From contig JAYMSP010000102.1 of assembly GCA_036897095.1 (NCBI GenBank), positions 1-64,000 on the forward strand: a DNA stretch of 64,000 nt, read 5' to 3'. Within the stretch, counting starts at the first letter, position 1; each line of letters begins with the position of its first letter. The notes beneath the pieces were generated by a model. The model had not been told where the DNA came from. It was given only the letters and a program-made list of their open reading frames with translations, and searched no databases. The stretch is from Plantago elongata (lineage: Eukaryota; Streptophyta; Magnoliopsida; Lamiales; Plantaginaceae). A program made the translations under genes and the position numbers. Below, one piece after another: positions 12,226 to 24,579 of this stretch.

Positions 12226-12380
12226 TAGACGTCCCATCAAACTTAATAAATAATCACAACTTTACATAAAAATTACACATTTTACCACTAAAAGTATATT
12301 TTTTCTCATTTTCTTCATTTTTATCATACTTTAACTTTTTGCCTATACTAATGTATGAAATTTGATGGGACGTAGGAGTA
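12226..12380. mobile_element. Stowaway-like MITE
   Basis: About 155 bp just after RPA32. The left end GACGTCCCATCAAACTT and the right end AAATTTGATGGGACGTAGG are inverted repeats of the CTCCGTCCCA class seen in Tc1/mariner Stowaway elements, next to TA dinucleotides. It is AT-rich and non-coding. Confidence 0.6.
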
Positions 12381-12803
12381 CTTGATATTTTCCGCTTGTC
12401 AAGTTGCATAATGTATGCCATCAATGGGGCTTGTTTCAGGTATTTTAGGAATTTCATACATTATCAATGATAAAAATTGTCTTGCACGATAAATAATTAA
12501 AATATTAATTTTACATTAAGATTATAAATTTTACCATTAAAATACACCACATTGGATAATTTATTTTAATTTATCAACATTACTCTGAGTAAATGAACAT
12601 TTATGACACGCCAGGAACATAAATAGATTGTCCTTAATGTAATCCTGCCGAACAGTTAGCTAGGTTATTGACAATAACAACCAACAAATGCAATTAAAAA
12701 TAAAATGGTTACATCATGCTTAACTTGCCGGCTTACAGATAGATGCCTGTCCCAGTTGAGATTATATAACAAGAGTTTCCCAGGAGATAGCAGCAGATCG
12801 ATT

Positions 12804-14185
12804 ATGGCATCCGATATAACAAGAAAACTTGGTGGATCACTTCAGGTTCCTGTTGTACAAGAGCTTGCTAAACAAATATCAGGGACCATTCCACCACGAT
12901 ACATACGTGCAGATCATGATCCTATTATCTCTGATCTTTCTTCACTACCCCAAATTCCTGTAATTAATATGCAGAGTTTGTTCGATGAAGGCAGTTTAAA
13001 GGATTCTGAGCTAGACAAGTTGCATAGTGCATGCCAAGAATGGGGATTTTTCCAGGTACTACTTGAGTACTTGTCCCCTCCTATCTGAATAACAAATTTT
13101 TATCTACATGGCCTTAGATTTAATCGCTCGGGCAGTATCTCAACAGTTCATCTAATTAATGTATTGCTTATTGTGATGAATTTTGTTTTGAAATTTTGCT
13201 GTAGTTGATCAACCATGGAGTTGAGTCTGATGTGGTGGACAGTATGAAAGTTGGAATTCAAGACTTTTTCGGCCTGCCAATAGAAGAGAAGAAGAAGTAT
13301 ATTCAGGAACCGGGAGATATAGAAGGTTACGGGCAAGCCTTCGTTGTATCAGAAGAGCAAAAGCTTGATTGGGGAGACATATTCTTCCTGCACACCTTAC
13401 CACCTCAGTACAGGAAGCCTCACTTGTTTCCTAAGCTGCCTGAAACATTCAGGTATGCGTTTAAGCAAGAGTTGCCTGAAACAAACAAAGCAGTGATAAA
13501 TGATAATAATGTTTTCTCTCCTATAGGGATGCGATCGAAGCTTATGCAGCAGAAGTGAAAGTTCTTGGCATGAAGATCATAAACTTAATGGCGGAAGCTT
13601 TAAACATGAAAGATGAAGATGTGAAGGTAATGTTCGAAGAAGGGTCTCAGTCAATGCGGATGAACTACTACCCCCCATGTCCCAAACCGGAGCTTGTCAC
13701 TGGCCTCTGCCCTCACTCTGATGCAGTGGGGCTCACCATTCTCCTACAAGCCAATGAAATTGAGGGCCTTCAAATCAAGAAAGATGGAATTTGGATTCCG
13801 GTTTCTCCACTTCCTGGTGCATTTGTTGTCAATATTGGAGATATCCTGGAGGTAATATATATGCACAATTTGGCACCACAAGCTCTATTCTTCAAATTTA
13901 CAGAAGTAATAATACTAACAGTAACTTCACTATCTAACACAGATTGTGACAAATGGCACTTACCGGAGCATTGAGCATCGAGCTACTGTCAATTCTAGGA
14001 AAGAGAGGTTGTCAATTGCCACATTTCTAAGCCCTGAACTAGGTGGTGATTTAGGTCCTGCGCGCAGTCTTATCACTCCTGAAACTCCAGCAAGATTCAA
14101 AACTATCAGCGTGGTGGATTACTTCAAGGGATTAATTTCAAGGGAACTTCAAGGAAAATCATATATCAACACCATGACGATTTAG
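12804..14185 (+). CDS. SRG1-like 2-oxoglutarate/Fe(II) dioxygenase, copy B
   Basis: Exons 12804-13055, 13205-13452, 13527-13851 and 13943-14185 give a complete 355-residue protein. The iron ligands are His230-x-Asp232 (CPHSDAVGLT) and His287 (IEHRATVN), with Arg297-x-Ser299 for 2-oxoglutarate; the N-domain has SACQEWGFFQLINHG. I chose the ATG at 12804 (MASDITRKLGG) because it aligns with copy A. An in-frame ATG at 12705 would add 33 residues unlike the family. Introns are short (149, 74 and 91 bp), unlike the transposon-filled introns of copy A. The protein is clearly a paralogue of copy A; the substrate is unknown. Its 3' end converges with the ABCB gene, about 360 bp from that gene's stop codon. 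Confidence 0.94.
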
Positions 14186-14396
14186 AGGAAAATTCATTCA
14201 ATTTCTCATTCGGAATAGTTGATACACAGAGCTTTATGAAGCCAGAAATTAGAAAACACACTCAGCACTTAATTGCTAGGATGATCTGAATTGACATTTA
14301 CAATCCAATTCAGACCATAGAATTGGTACCTATGTATATGAACTAGTAGTGCAACAAAATTGAAAAAGAATGGAACCTATCGATTTCTAAAACTAA

Positions 14397-14588
14397 CTCT
14401 CAACTACAAAATTGATCTACTCTGAACTTGTCTGAAGAGCAACTAAGGAAGCATAAACACCTCTCAACTACAAAATGGATCTACTCTGAACTTGTCTGAA
14501 GAGCAACTAAGGAAGCATAAACACCTCTCAACTACAAAATTGATCTACTCTGAACTTGTCTGAAGAGAAACTAAGGAAGCATAAACAC
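14397..14588. repeat. Three tandem 64 bp repeats at the ABCB 3' end
   Basis: Units start at 14397, 14461 and 14525 with a period of exactly 64 bp and only one or two differences. The unit at 14525-14588 contains the last codons and stop of the ABCB gene ([11 protein letters not shown] then TAG at 14545-14547). The other two repeat the same C-terminal codons (with LVALQTSSE) inside the 3' UTR. Because 64 is not a multiple of three the copies cannot be read through in one frame. Confidence 0.9.
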
Positions 14589-17500
14589 CATTTTGGATCT
14601 TCATCAATGCATCATGCATTCCCTTTTCAGCAATCACTCCATTCTTCACAATGGCAATGATATCTGCTCCTTTTATTGTACTGAGCCTGTGTGCAACCAC
14701 AACAGTGGTCCTATTTACCATCACTTTATCCAACGCATCTTGTACTATTCGTTCTGATTCAGCATCCAATGCACTTGTAGCCTCATCAAGCAAAAGAATT
14801 TTCGGGTTTTTCAATATTGCCCTGGAAATAGCAATTCGCTGTTTCTGTCCACCAGACAATTGAACGCCTCTCTCTCCAACATTTGTATCAAAGCCTTGAG
14901 GTAATCCGCAGATAAAATCATATGCATTGGCGGCTTTAGTTGCCTCAATGATCTCCTCTTCGGAGATATCTCCCTTTTTCCCATATGAAATGTTGTCACG
15001 TATTGTCTCATTAAAGAGAGCCGGTTCTTGGCTTACGAGTCCCATTTGTTGCCTCAGCCAACGCAGCTTGAATTTGCAAATATCCATGCCGTCTAAACAG
15101 ATTTTTCCCGAGTCTGGATTGTAAAATCGTTCGACTAGACTTATTACAGTGGACTTTCCGCTTCCACTTTCTCCAACTAGTGCCACAACCTGAAAAGGAT
15201 CAGCAGATTCCATGTCAAAATAAAATAACTGAAAATTGAATGAAGAGGTGTAAGATAGTACTGGCTTGTTAAAGAACAATAGTAACCTTGCCAGCAGGTA
15301 TGTTTAGACACAAGTCCTTGAAGATTTGAACATCCGGACGTGTTGGATACTTGAACGATACATGCCTTAACTCGATATCACCCCTAACATGATCTAGTAC
15401 AGTGCCTTCATCCAAACTTGAGTCGATTTTAGGCTTACTGTCAAGTATCTCGAATATTGAGGCAGCAGAATCTTGAACTTTGCCAATATCAGGGGCAGCC
15501 CCAGTCGCTTGTGAAACTCCAATAGCTGACAATGTTAGAGCAAAAAATACCTGCATTGTTTCTTGTTTCATTTAGCTGAAGTTTTATCTTCTCAAAATAT
15601 ACTATATGTAAATATAATTGTTAACAATAAGTTACCTTAAAAATATCTGCAAACGATGCTTTGCCATGAGCTACAAGAACAGCTCCAATGTAGAAACAGA
15701 ATGCATTGCTGCAAAACATTGCAAAAGAGCCGAACCCAAAACATGTTCCACTCACAAATCCGGCTCTGACTCCTTTCTCCAGGGGACCCTCGCATTTCTT
15801 TTCATAAACTTTCATAATTTTGTCTTCAGCACTAAATGACGATACAGTTCTAATGCTGCTAACAGCATCATTTGCCACTTGGCTCGCCTCTTCGTACATT
15901 AACTGCATAGCATATATATAAACACACACAGAGCATTAGTGAAGTTTCTAGTTAAAGGACCTCGCATAGAAGTACATACAGAAATCTCAAAACAAAACAC
16001 TGTTATTATATTGTTTTTCTTCTTACAGGAATAAATACCTTGGCATCAGCACTGAACCCTTTGTAGAACCTCATCTGCAAAAATCCTTGTAAACCAACGA
16101 TGGGCAAGACGGCCAGTACTATAAGTGCCAGTATCCAATTAGCCGTGAAAGCAATGATTAGTCCTGCTACAACTGTTGCCAGGTTTTGTACAACTAATCC
16201 CAGAGCGTCGCCCACTAAGCTCCTTACAGTTGAAGCATCAGATGATAATCTCGCGCCAACTGCTCCACTGGAATCAAAAGGTTCAAACATTTCAGATATT
16301 AAGACAAAAAAAAAATCACTATTTGGGTTGAAGTAAAATACGAGACCTTGAATTGGCTGGATCATCAAACCATCTGATCTCCTGGTGGACAACCTTTTTA
16401 AAACACAGAGAGCGAATCCTTTGGATCAACTTTCCACCCGCAATCCCAAAAAAGTAAAACTGTATTGGAATAACCACAAGCATGGATGCACCCAGGGCAA
16501 AAAACATGAGTCCCCAAAATTCAGATTCTTTCCTCATCTTTCTTGGAGGTTCAAAGAAAATTCTAATGGCTGTGGATAATAGAAGTCCGAATATTGGGAA
16601 CATAACCCCATGCCCTCCTGCACCAAGTGAACCAAACAGCAAGGATGCTAATTCTGGTTTGTTTAAGTACGCAAGCCGTCTGATAGAAACTTTTTTGCAT
16701 CTGTTTGACGGTCTTTCATCATTCTCACGGGTAATATCTGTCATTTCAGATTCATGGATGCTGGTGGATCTAGGTATACCACGGGGAATACCATTACTTG
16801 TAGATCTCCCCATCGAAATATCTTGGCTGGACGATTTGCGGAAGTTTTGATCTAATTCTATACCATCATTTGCCCTGCAAAGTTCAGCATCTGGTTTACT
16901 TTCAGATACTTTATTCCCTTCTTGCATGCGGATAAGCTGACTATATGCTCCTTCTGGATCTTTTACCAAGTCATTATGTGTGCCTAGCATGCAAATTGCC
17001 AATGAAAATATTATAAGCCTCTTAGAACAAGGGAACAATAACAAGATCACTTTAAAAAAATGCATGTAAATGCATTCGTACCACATTAGTGATGAGATCA
17101 GATTTAACCACAAAGTGAAGTACTAAGATTAAGAGTTTTTGGTGTGTACCTTGCTCTACTAGTTTTCCAGCATTCACTACTGCGATGAGGTCTGCATTTC
17201 TAATAGTTGTCAAGCGATGTGCTACAACAACTGTTGTTCGGTTAGTCATAACATTGTCAAGGGCATCTTGTACTATCCGTTCCGACTCAGCATCAAGAGC
17301 ACTAGTAGCTTCATCCAGGAGTAATATTTTAGGATTTCTTAAAATGGCTCGAGCAATAGCAATTCTTTGTTTCTGACCCCCAGAGAGCTGAGTTCCGTGT
17401 TCACCTACCATTGTCTCAAGACCCTGCGTAATAGACAATATGATTTTTCAAGATCATTTAGAGAACACAATCATGAGTCAAGACAAAGTAAATAAACATG

Positions 17501-20314
17501 TGATTGTGGCAAACTTGAAATATGAAATACTGGAAATGAAATGCCAATTCTTATTTGGTACATCAGAAAAGCATTTCATAGTAATTTATCTCTTTGATTA
17601 TTGGAAAACAGTTTATAACATCGCATTTTCTGAAGATCAATGAGACTATGAGAGTAATGTACCTGAGGTAGCTTATCAACAAATATAGCAGCATTAGCAA
17701 GCTGGATGGCCTTCCTAATCTCTTCATCAGTAGCATCTTCTTTTCCGTACAAAATGTTCTCCTTTATGGTAGTTGCAAACAAGATGGGCTCCTGACTCAC
17801 AAGTCCCATATGTCCCCTTATCCACGTAAGTTTCAACCTCTTCAAATCAACGCCATCAATTAGTACTTGTCCAGCCTCAGGGTCATAAAACCTCTCCAAT
17901 AAGCTGATTACTGTCGACTTTCCACTTCCACTTTGACCAACCAACGCTGCGGTTTTTCCACTTGGAACATGCAATGTGAATCCAGAAAAAATCTGAACTT
18001 CTGGCCTTGCGGGGTATCTGAAGTGCACATCTCTAAGTTCAATTTCACCTTTTACATTCTCCAAAACAATCCCAGTATTGTCTGATGCATCAATTTTTGG
18101 TTTTCTTTCAATGGTCTCAAACATCTTGTAGGCTGCAGCCTGTCCTGCTGCAAATGCATTAACTGATGGAGATGTCTGGCCAAGTGATCTGTTAAGAAAA
18201 TCAAAGAAGATTCTAAGTTTGAAATATCGACTACCAAAACATAAGTCGTTTTAATAACAAATCTTTCTCTTGCAATATAATCTATCTATCCAACAGACAA
18301 TTTTAATCTCACTGTCATTTCATCTTGATATTTACAACATTCAAATATATGTTGTTATGACTGTTTGTTGTTCTCTTCCTCAATTGCTACAACAATTTTA
18401 AATTCATTTAGATAAATTAAAGTAACTTTACTTACATTCCACCAGTCATAAGGGCCATGATGACGTTTATGACTCTGCCACCGTTATATCCTTTCTCAAT
18501 AATCAACCTCGCTCCATACCAAACAGCAAGGCCGTAACTACCAAATATAATCAGCATCATAGAGCCAAGTCCGATTCCTGAAGCAAGACCTTGTTTGACA
18601 GTGGCTTTGTAAGCAACTTCCAGTTTCCTCTCATACTTATCTGTCGCTCTTTGTTCACCAGTGTACGACTGAACCTACAAATAAGTAATCAGTGTAAGTC
18701 CAAGGAACATACTTGGGGAAGAAAGAAAAAAAAAATTCGCGCCTGCATATGATCCTGCTATGGGTATTTAAAAGCAATGTACATTCTTCAGTGTGCATGA
18801 AAATATCAAGACTCTATGGCCTAATTGTTAACTCCTGTAAGGTCATAGAATTTATTTGAAGCCATGCCAGATCAATTATTTGATGTAATACATTAAAGTA
18901 TCATACTGTTCTAATTGCTCCAATTGCCTGTTCCACTACACTTCCTGCCCCTGCATATGCCATCTGTCCTCTAATGGCCATTTTTGACATCACAATCGAC
19001 GTGCATGCTCCAGCTGTGACCAGAAGAGGAATGACTGCCAAAATCACTAAAGCCAGTTGCCACCCTTTCCAAAAGGCAATTATAAGTCCTCCAAAGAAAG
19101 TTGATGTAAACTGAATGAACTTTCCAACCTGATACAATCACTAATTAGAAAAACTATTTAATGGACTAAAACGTTGAATCCAATCAAATGTTGTATAATC
19201 CACATTACCTTTTCCCCCATGGCATCTTGAATGAGGATGGTGTCACCAGACATCCTCCCAATGACCTCTCCAGTTGTTGTCTCGGTGTCAAAAAACTCGA
19301 CATCTTGTCTCAGTATAGTCTTCAAGTACAACCCTCTTATCCGAGTCGCCTGCCTCTCTCCGGTTACCATCCAACTTGTCATCTCTGCACGTAATGATCA
19401 GAGAAAATTAACATACAAGCACCTAACAAATAACTCAGCCATCACCCTTCTTCCCATGCATATCACAAACTTAGCTAATAATTAGCCTAATATACATAAT
19501 CAGAACAATCAAAGTATATATCTACTAGTAGTAGATAAGAAACAGAAGAATGTACTCACGCATAATTGAAGCAATGCCAGCCCCTATAGCCAAGTAGACA
19601 AAGTGTAGAGATACCTGAAGATTGCATAAACCTGATTATTAGCATAAGGTCAAGAAACTAATAAAACATCTAAGAAACTTGTGTCGCCGAAGCATAACAA
19701 CATATAATCTGGCAGAATATGATCAGCATAAGGTTAAGAAACATCAGCATTGCATAAACCTGATTATTATCACTGAAGCGTAACAGGCATATAATTTGCA
19801 ACGTGTACGTAACTAACTAACATTACACTCCAGTTAGCATATAGAATTTGGTAAAATCATTATCATAACGTGAAGATCATCTTCAACTCAACATCTCTAA
19901 TAAAAGATTGAGAAACGAATTAACCTAATTAGGCATAAAGTACGTACATTGCTAAAAATATACTCCTAGTAACCAATTAACCTAAAATACTCCACTTGTA
20001 CAGTTAACTGCATGCCTTACGCTAAATTCCAATCAAAACCAAAAAACTACAGAGAAAAATTAGAAAAGGTGAAAGAGAAACAGAGAAAAAAGTGCGACCT
20101 TCGACACTACATGCACGACATTGGTTCGATCAGTTGAACCGAAAGAGTTGATCATGTGGCCGAACAACAGTGTCATAATCGGCTGCGTTAATCCGTTCCC
20201 AATGGCGCCAATGGTTCCGATAATCATCAGGAACATGTCAAACCGGTCAGCGAATGAGAATAGCTTGTAAAACGGTAGCTTCTCAACCTTGTTGATCGCA
20301 GGAGGTGCCTCCAT
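14545..20314 (-). CDS. ABC transporter B family (ABCB4/11/21-type P-glycoprotein)
   Basis: Twelve exons, in gene order 20314-20099, 19614-19560, 19384-19209, 19128-18907, 18674-18436, 18188-17663, 17423-17150, 16983-16347, 16267-16039, 15902-15636, 15550-15287 and 15189-14545, give 1249 residues in one frame. The layout is TMD1-NBD1-linker-TMD2-NBD2, a full transporter in the plasma membrane. NBD1 has Walker [10 protein letters not shown] (387-395), signature LSGGQ (491-495), Walker B ILLLDE (511-516) and His547. NBD2 has Walker [10 protein letters not shown] (1041-1049), [17 protein letters not shown] and VVAHRLST. The best family match is the Arabidopsis ABCB4/11/21 group, some members of which move auxin; xenobiotic or alkaloid export is also possible. 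The charged linker (residues about 580-680) is Ser/Arg-rich and may be phosphorylated. The exon 1 donor GTCGCA is weak. Confidence 0.94.
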
Positions 20315-21020
20315 TGAAGTTGCTTAATTGAACGTGGAGAAAGATAACTGACAGTTTTAGGTAATGGTTATGGAGTTTGATTAAGTTGTAAACTTGGAAC
20401 GTAATTTAGGAGATTTTGTCAAACGTACGGAATTAGTTGGTCAGTTAATAATTATTCTGGAAGATGGTCATTAGCCGTAGAGTTTAGCTAGCTGTAGTGT
20501 CCGATAATGTCGCAGGAGAGTCTTCCGTTTTTTCAAATTTCCGTTTCCTACAATAATAATACTTTATCACTTGCAAGCGACTTAGACTATTCCTATTTTT
20601 AGTTGGTTCGACTCGAATTTTTAAGTGAGCAAGTTTCGTAAAAGTAAAATAATTTCTAGCTAAAGAGAATGTTATTTTACCAAAGATATAAACTACTTCT
20701 ATTTTAAGTCCATGTTTTCTATTTAAGTTTCTGTTTAAAGATTAAAGAAAATTGGAAGGGTGATTTATATTGAATGAGAAAATAAAATAGAATAATTAAC
20801 AATTGATAATGGGCTGGAAAAATGGAAACTATGGGGTAGATGAAATGCTAAATGTGAATAAGGATATTGCTAAATGAAGAATTGTTGGTAGAATAGAGGT
20901 TAATTAGTACAATATTTTTATTTTATTTTTATTTTTATTGGGAATATCATAATTTACATATTCAAATTAATTAGATTCAATGTCAATTAGAAATTTTTTT
21001 TAAGTCAAATATGAAGAAAA
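20315..21020. other. Promoter side of ABCB gene; AT-rich spacer
   Basis: This is the upstream region of the ABCB gene (leftward transcription). It is AT-rich with no open frame, repeat or regulatory motif that I can defend. Confidence 0.5.
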
Positions 21021-21655
21021 ATTAGATTCCATGTTTGTGATAATTGGAAGATTTCAATCTTGACTTTGTTATATTTATGTCTAAATTTTTAGGAAGTGAA
21101 ATATTGCATTTGGTCAAAAATCGTTATTTATTACTTAGACCGACAAACTAGCCCATCAAGGCTACAATCCAATTCCCGGTCCAATGATGAGTCATGACTT
21201 GGTTTTAGTGCAATCCCATTAATTCAATCTTGATATTAGATTCCATGTTTGTGATAATTGGAAGATTTCAATCTTGACATTGTTATATTTATGTCTAAAT
21301 TTTTAGGAAGTGAAATATTGCATTGGTCAAAAATGGCTATTTTTTATTTAGACTGACAAACCAGCCCATCAAGGCTACAACCCAATTCACGGTCCAATGA
21401 TGAGTCATGACTTGGTTTTAGTGCAATCACATTGATTCAATCTTGACATTAGATTCCATGTTTGTGATAATTGGAAGATTTCAATCTTGACATTGTTATA
21501 TTAATGTCTAAATTTTTAGGAAGTGAAATATTGCATTGGTCAAAAATCGCTATTTATTACTTAGACCAACAAACCAGCCCATCAAGTCTACAAACAATTC
21601 ACGGTCCAATAATGAGTCGTGGCTTGGTTTTAGTGTAATCACATTAATTCAATCT
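21021..21655. repeat. Three tandem copies of a ~213 bp repeat
   Basis: Units begin ATTAGATTCCATGTTTGTG at 21021, 21235 and 21448 (periods 214 and 213 bp). All three carry GGAAGTGAAATATTGCATT, AGCCCATCAAG and ATGAGTC/GTCATGACTTGG-type blocks with a few percent divergence. It is non-coding. It could be a small satellite seed or a repeated local duplication. Confidence 0.9.
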
Positions 21656-23342
21656 GAAATACAAACATTCCCACAAATCGTATGTCAATCAGACGATTTC
21701 TTCCATTTGATATTTAGTGTCAACCTCCTTTTTCTTTCGACCATTAAAATTCATTTGGTTTTGTCATTCTGATACCCCCTCATAGCATTCCAACAATGAA
21801 TTAACTTGAACTTCACGTGTTCTGGATGATTTTGTTGATATATAACAAGCGCGTGCACCAAAAGCTCGTGTGAACTTGCCATATGCACGCACTAACATGT
21901 TTACTGGTTACTTCATTTGGCACCATCTTCTCTGGAGTGAACTGGAGATCGAGGGTGGAGACCAACCGTCATTACGCCCGAACTGCACTCACCCTTCAAA
22001 CACAAGTTTGTATGCATGGCTCATCTTCATATATGTAATACTCGCTTGCATAAAAGATGAGTGCAGATCTTTCGCCTTCATGCATTGGGCAACCTTGATG
22101 CTGTCGTAATATCGAAAAATGAGTGGTTACTGGTTAGAGAGTTCCTTAGTTTTAAATGAGAGAATGGATGATGAATTGTGAGGTATGTGAAAGCATGTCA
22201 GGAATTATCTCTATTTTTAGAGTATGAAATAATATGTCTCTTGATTTAATTTTAAAAAAATGAAAAAATAATTGAAATTGTCTGAACACCTATCACACAA
22301 ATAAAAACTTACCCGGCCTAGCAATAGATCTCTAGGGGCTCCCCATGGGGATGGTTGTGGTGCGGCCATCCTGACTGTTCCCATGGGAATGGGCAGTTTT
22401 ATACCCACTTCAAGTACGTACACTAAGTTTTTCTTATTTTATGCAGTAGCATAGTAGCATTACATATTAATTTGTTGCAATCATAAAACTAAATCATTAA
22501 CACCCAATTAATAATTGATCCATATTTAACCCTCAAATTAAGTCAACGTCTATTCATGACATAGGTCATACATCTCATTGACATGGTATTACATGTTTTA
22601 AGTTGGAGTCCTTGTGAATTTACTTTATAAATCACCCAAAATATAATATAACATGTGAAAGTGGGTGCGTTTATCACCCGATGTTAATAATTGTGTAATG
22701 TGATGTATCACAATCTATCGCCTAAATGTTCAACGTCTCCGTCGAGCCTTGTTGTGTGGGGTAGGTTATGCCCCAAGACCAACCATTTTCTACTCCATAA
22801 ATATTTCGGATAGTCTCTCGGTCAGATTCGATTATAATTATCTGACCACCAATTGATCCAAACATGACCCTCTCGAACTAACACATCCACAACGTCTCTG
22901 AATTTACACCTGTTATATACATGACATAATTGCGTTCGAGTAATTTAAAAATCAAATATGAAGGAAAAGAAAAAGAAAAATAGAGAAAAAATTGAAAGCA
23001 CCCACAGATGGAACACAAGATTCGTTGAAAATCCCAGACCAATAAAAAAAACCCAGGCTACCCCATCACCAATCTGGTACCCCTCTCGTTGGCTTCCGTG
23101 TGTAATGGTGTGTGTTGCTGTAATGGTATTTCAGATTTCACCTCCCATTTTCAAAACCACACACCCTTTCACTCTCCTCCACTACCTGACAAATACATAC
23201 AGCGAAGCTTAGCAGCAAAATCAAAGCTTTTTTAGTTCGAGAATATAACACCAACAAAAACTAGAAAGTCTCCTCTAATCACCAATTACTTCAACAACAG
23301 GTCAGGAGAAGACAACCCACGATCCATTTTCCTCCTCTAATC
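21656..23342. other. Intergenic region
   Basis: Low-complexity and AT-rich for the most part. A short GC-rich block near 22320-22400 (CCCCATGGGGATGG and CCCATGGGAATGGG) looks like transposon-derived sequence but I cannot assign it. The last 300 bp are the CT-rich 5' leader of the gene at 23343. Confidence 0.5.
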
Positions 23343-24579
23343 ATGCCGTCAGGTGCTAAGAAGCGTAAAGCTGCCAAGAAAAAGATGCAGGGGAATCCGT
23401 CTACCAACAACCCTCCAAATCCTCACACTCACGGTAATTATATTATACTACCAATAAAAATCCAATCTTTCCTATCAAAAATGGTTGTTTCCTTGCCTTT
23501 ATTCAATCTAGTCTGTAATTTACATGCCCATGTGCCTTTTCAATTATTGTTTCACCTTTACAGTTTGGCTTCCCATTAATTCTTTCTGTGTGGGCTTTTC
23601 TTGATTTGTATATATCTTGCTTGTTTTTGCATCTTTTTAGTACTGCTAGATTCGTTTATTAGTGCACACTAGGTTGTTGAGTGCTGCTGCTTTGTGTTGT
23701 TTTCGTTTCTGTTTTGTGGGTTTTTGGTGTTGGTATTGAACTGGTTTGTAATGGATGGGAATTTGGTAGATGGTGTCAAGAATAACCAAGATGGTAATCA
23801 TGAAGATGGTAGTGATGTTAGTGAGGTTAGCCATCAGAAGGGAGAGGAAGGAGCGAGTGTTCGGATTGAGCGTGAATTGAGGACTGAGGGTGAATCTATT
23901 CAAAAGGATGGAAAGATTGGCTCTTCGGGAAGCTCTAGCAGTGATGGTAGTTCCAGCAGTTCTGATGATGAGTCTCATGATGTTACGAGTGGTCCGGCTG
24001 TAGTGGATACTGCTCCTGTTGTGGATTCTGTGAAACCAGCTGATCTTGTGTCTGAAACACCGGCTGAGCCTGTCAGTGCTGCTATCATTGAAGAGGCTAA
24101 TGTTTTAGTCGAAACCCCTGTGGTTGACGAGATGGCTTCGTTGATTGAGAAACCGGATGTGAAAGACAGTGAAGAAAAGGCTGAAAGTTGTCTTGAGGAT
24201 AAAGTTGAAATTGCAGCTGACACTGTGGATGCAGCTTCTAAGACCGAGGAGGAAACAGCTCTTCAGTCTCTTGAGAACACTGCTGTGGTTTCTGACTCAA
24301 ACGAATGTGTAGTGCAACAAAATGATGATGCATTGACCCCTATTAGTGTTCCTGTTCATAATGGAGCAGAAACTGAGAGAGATTCAATTACTCAGGTGCA
24401 GCCTCATTTTTGTTCTACTGGATTGTTTAAGTCATGCCAACTCTTATGCTATTATTTATTTATTTATTTTCTGGTCCTTGCGGTATTTTTTGCAGCCCTT
24501 GCTGGAACAGCCTGTGCAGAAGACATCCTGGAAAGGTTGTTGTGGATTGTGTGAATTGTTTTCAGGGTCTTCTAGATAA
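23343..24579 (+). CDS. Acidic Ser-rich protein of unknown function
   Basis: Exons 23343-23433, 23770-24395 and 24496-24579 give 266 residues. It starts with a very basic tract (MPSGAKKRKAAKKKMQG) that could act as a nuclear or nucleolar signal. A long acidic, low-complexity middle follows, with a Ser run (GSSGSSSSDGSSSSSDDE, about residues 83-100) that looks like a casein kinase 2 target, and many Val/Glu/Pro repeats. The tail TSWKGCCGLCELFSGSSR is short, Cys-rich and looks conserved; I recall similar tails in uncharacterised plant proteins but cannot name a function. Phases fit at both introns. No enzyme motif, signal peptide or membrane segment is visible. Confidence 0.75.

Noticed and set aside
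12705-12803. Upstream ATG giving dioxygenase B 33 extra residues
   Set aside because: The added stretch is Cys/Leu-rich, unlike the family, and the ATG at 12804 matches the start of copy A.
16006-17438. Separate half-size ABC transporter genes
   Set aside because: Splice sites and phases join all twelve exons into one full-length transporter.
22217-22423. 68-codon minus-strand open frame with a Pro/Gly-rich stretch
   Set aside because: No domain, no splice context and likely transposon-derived sequence.
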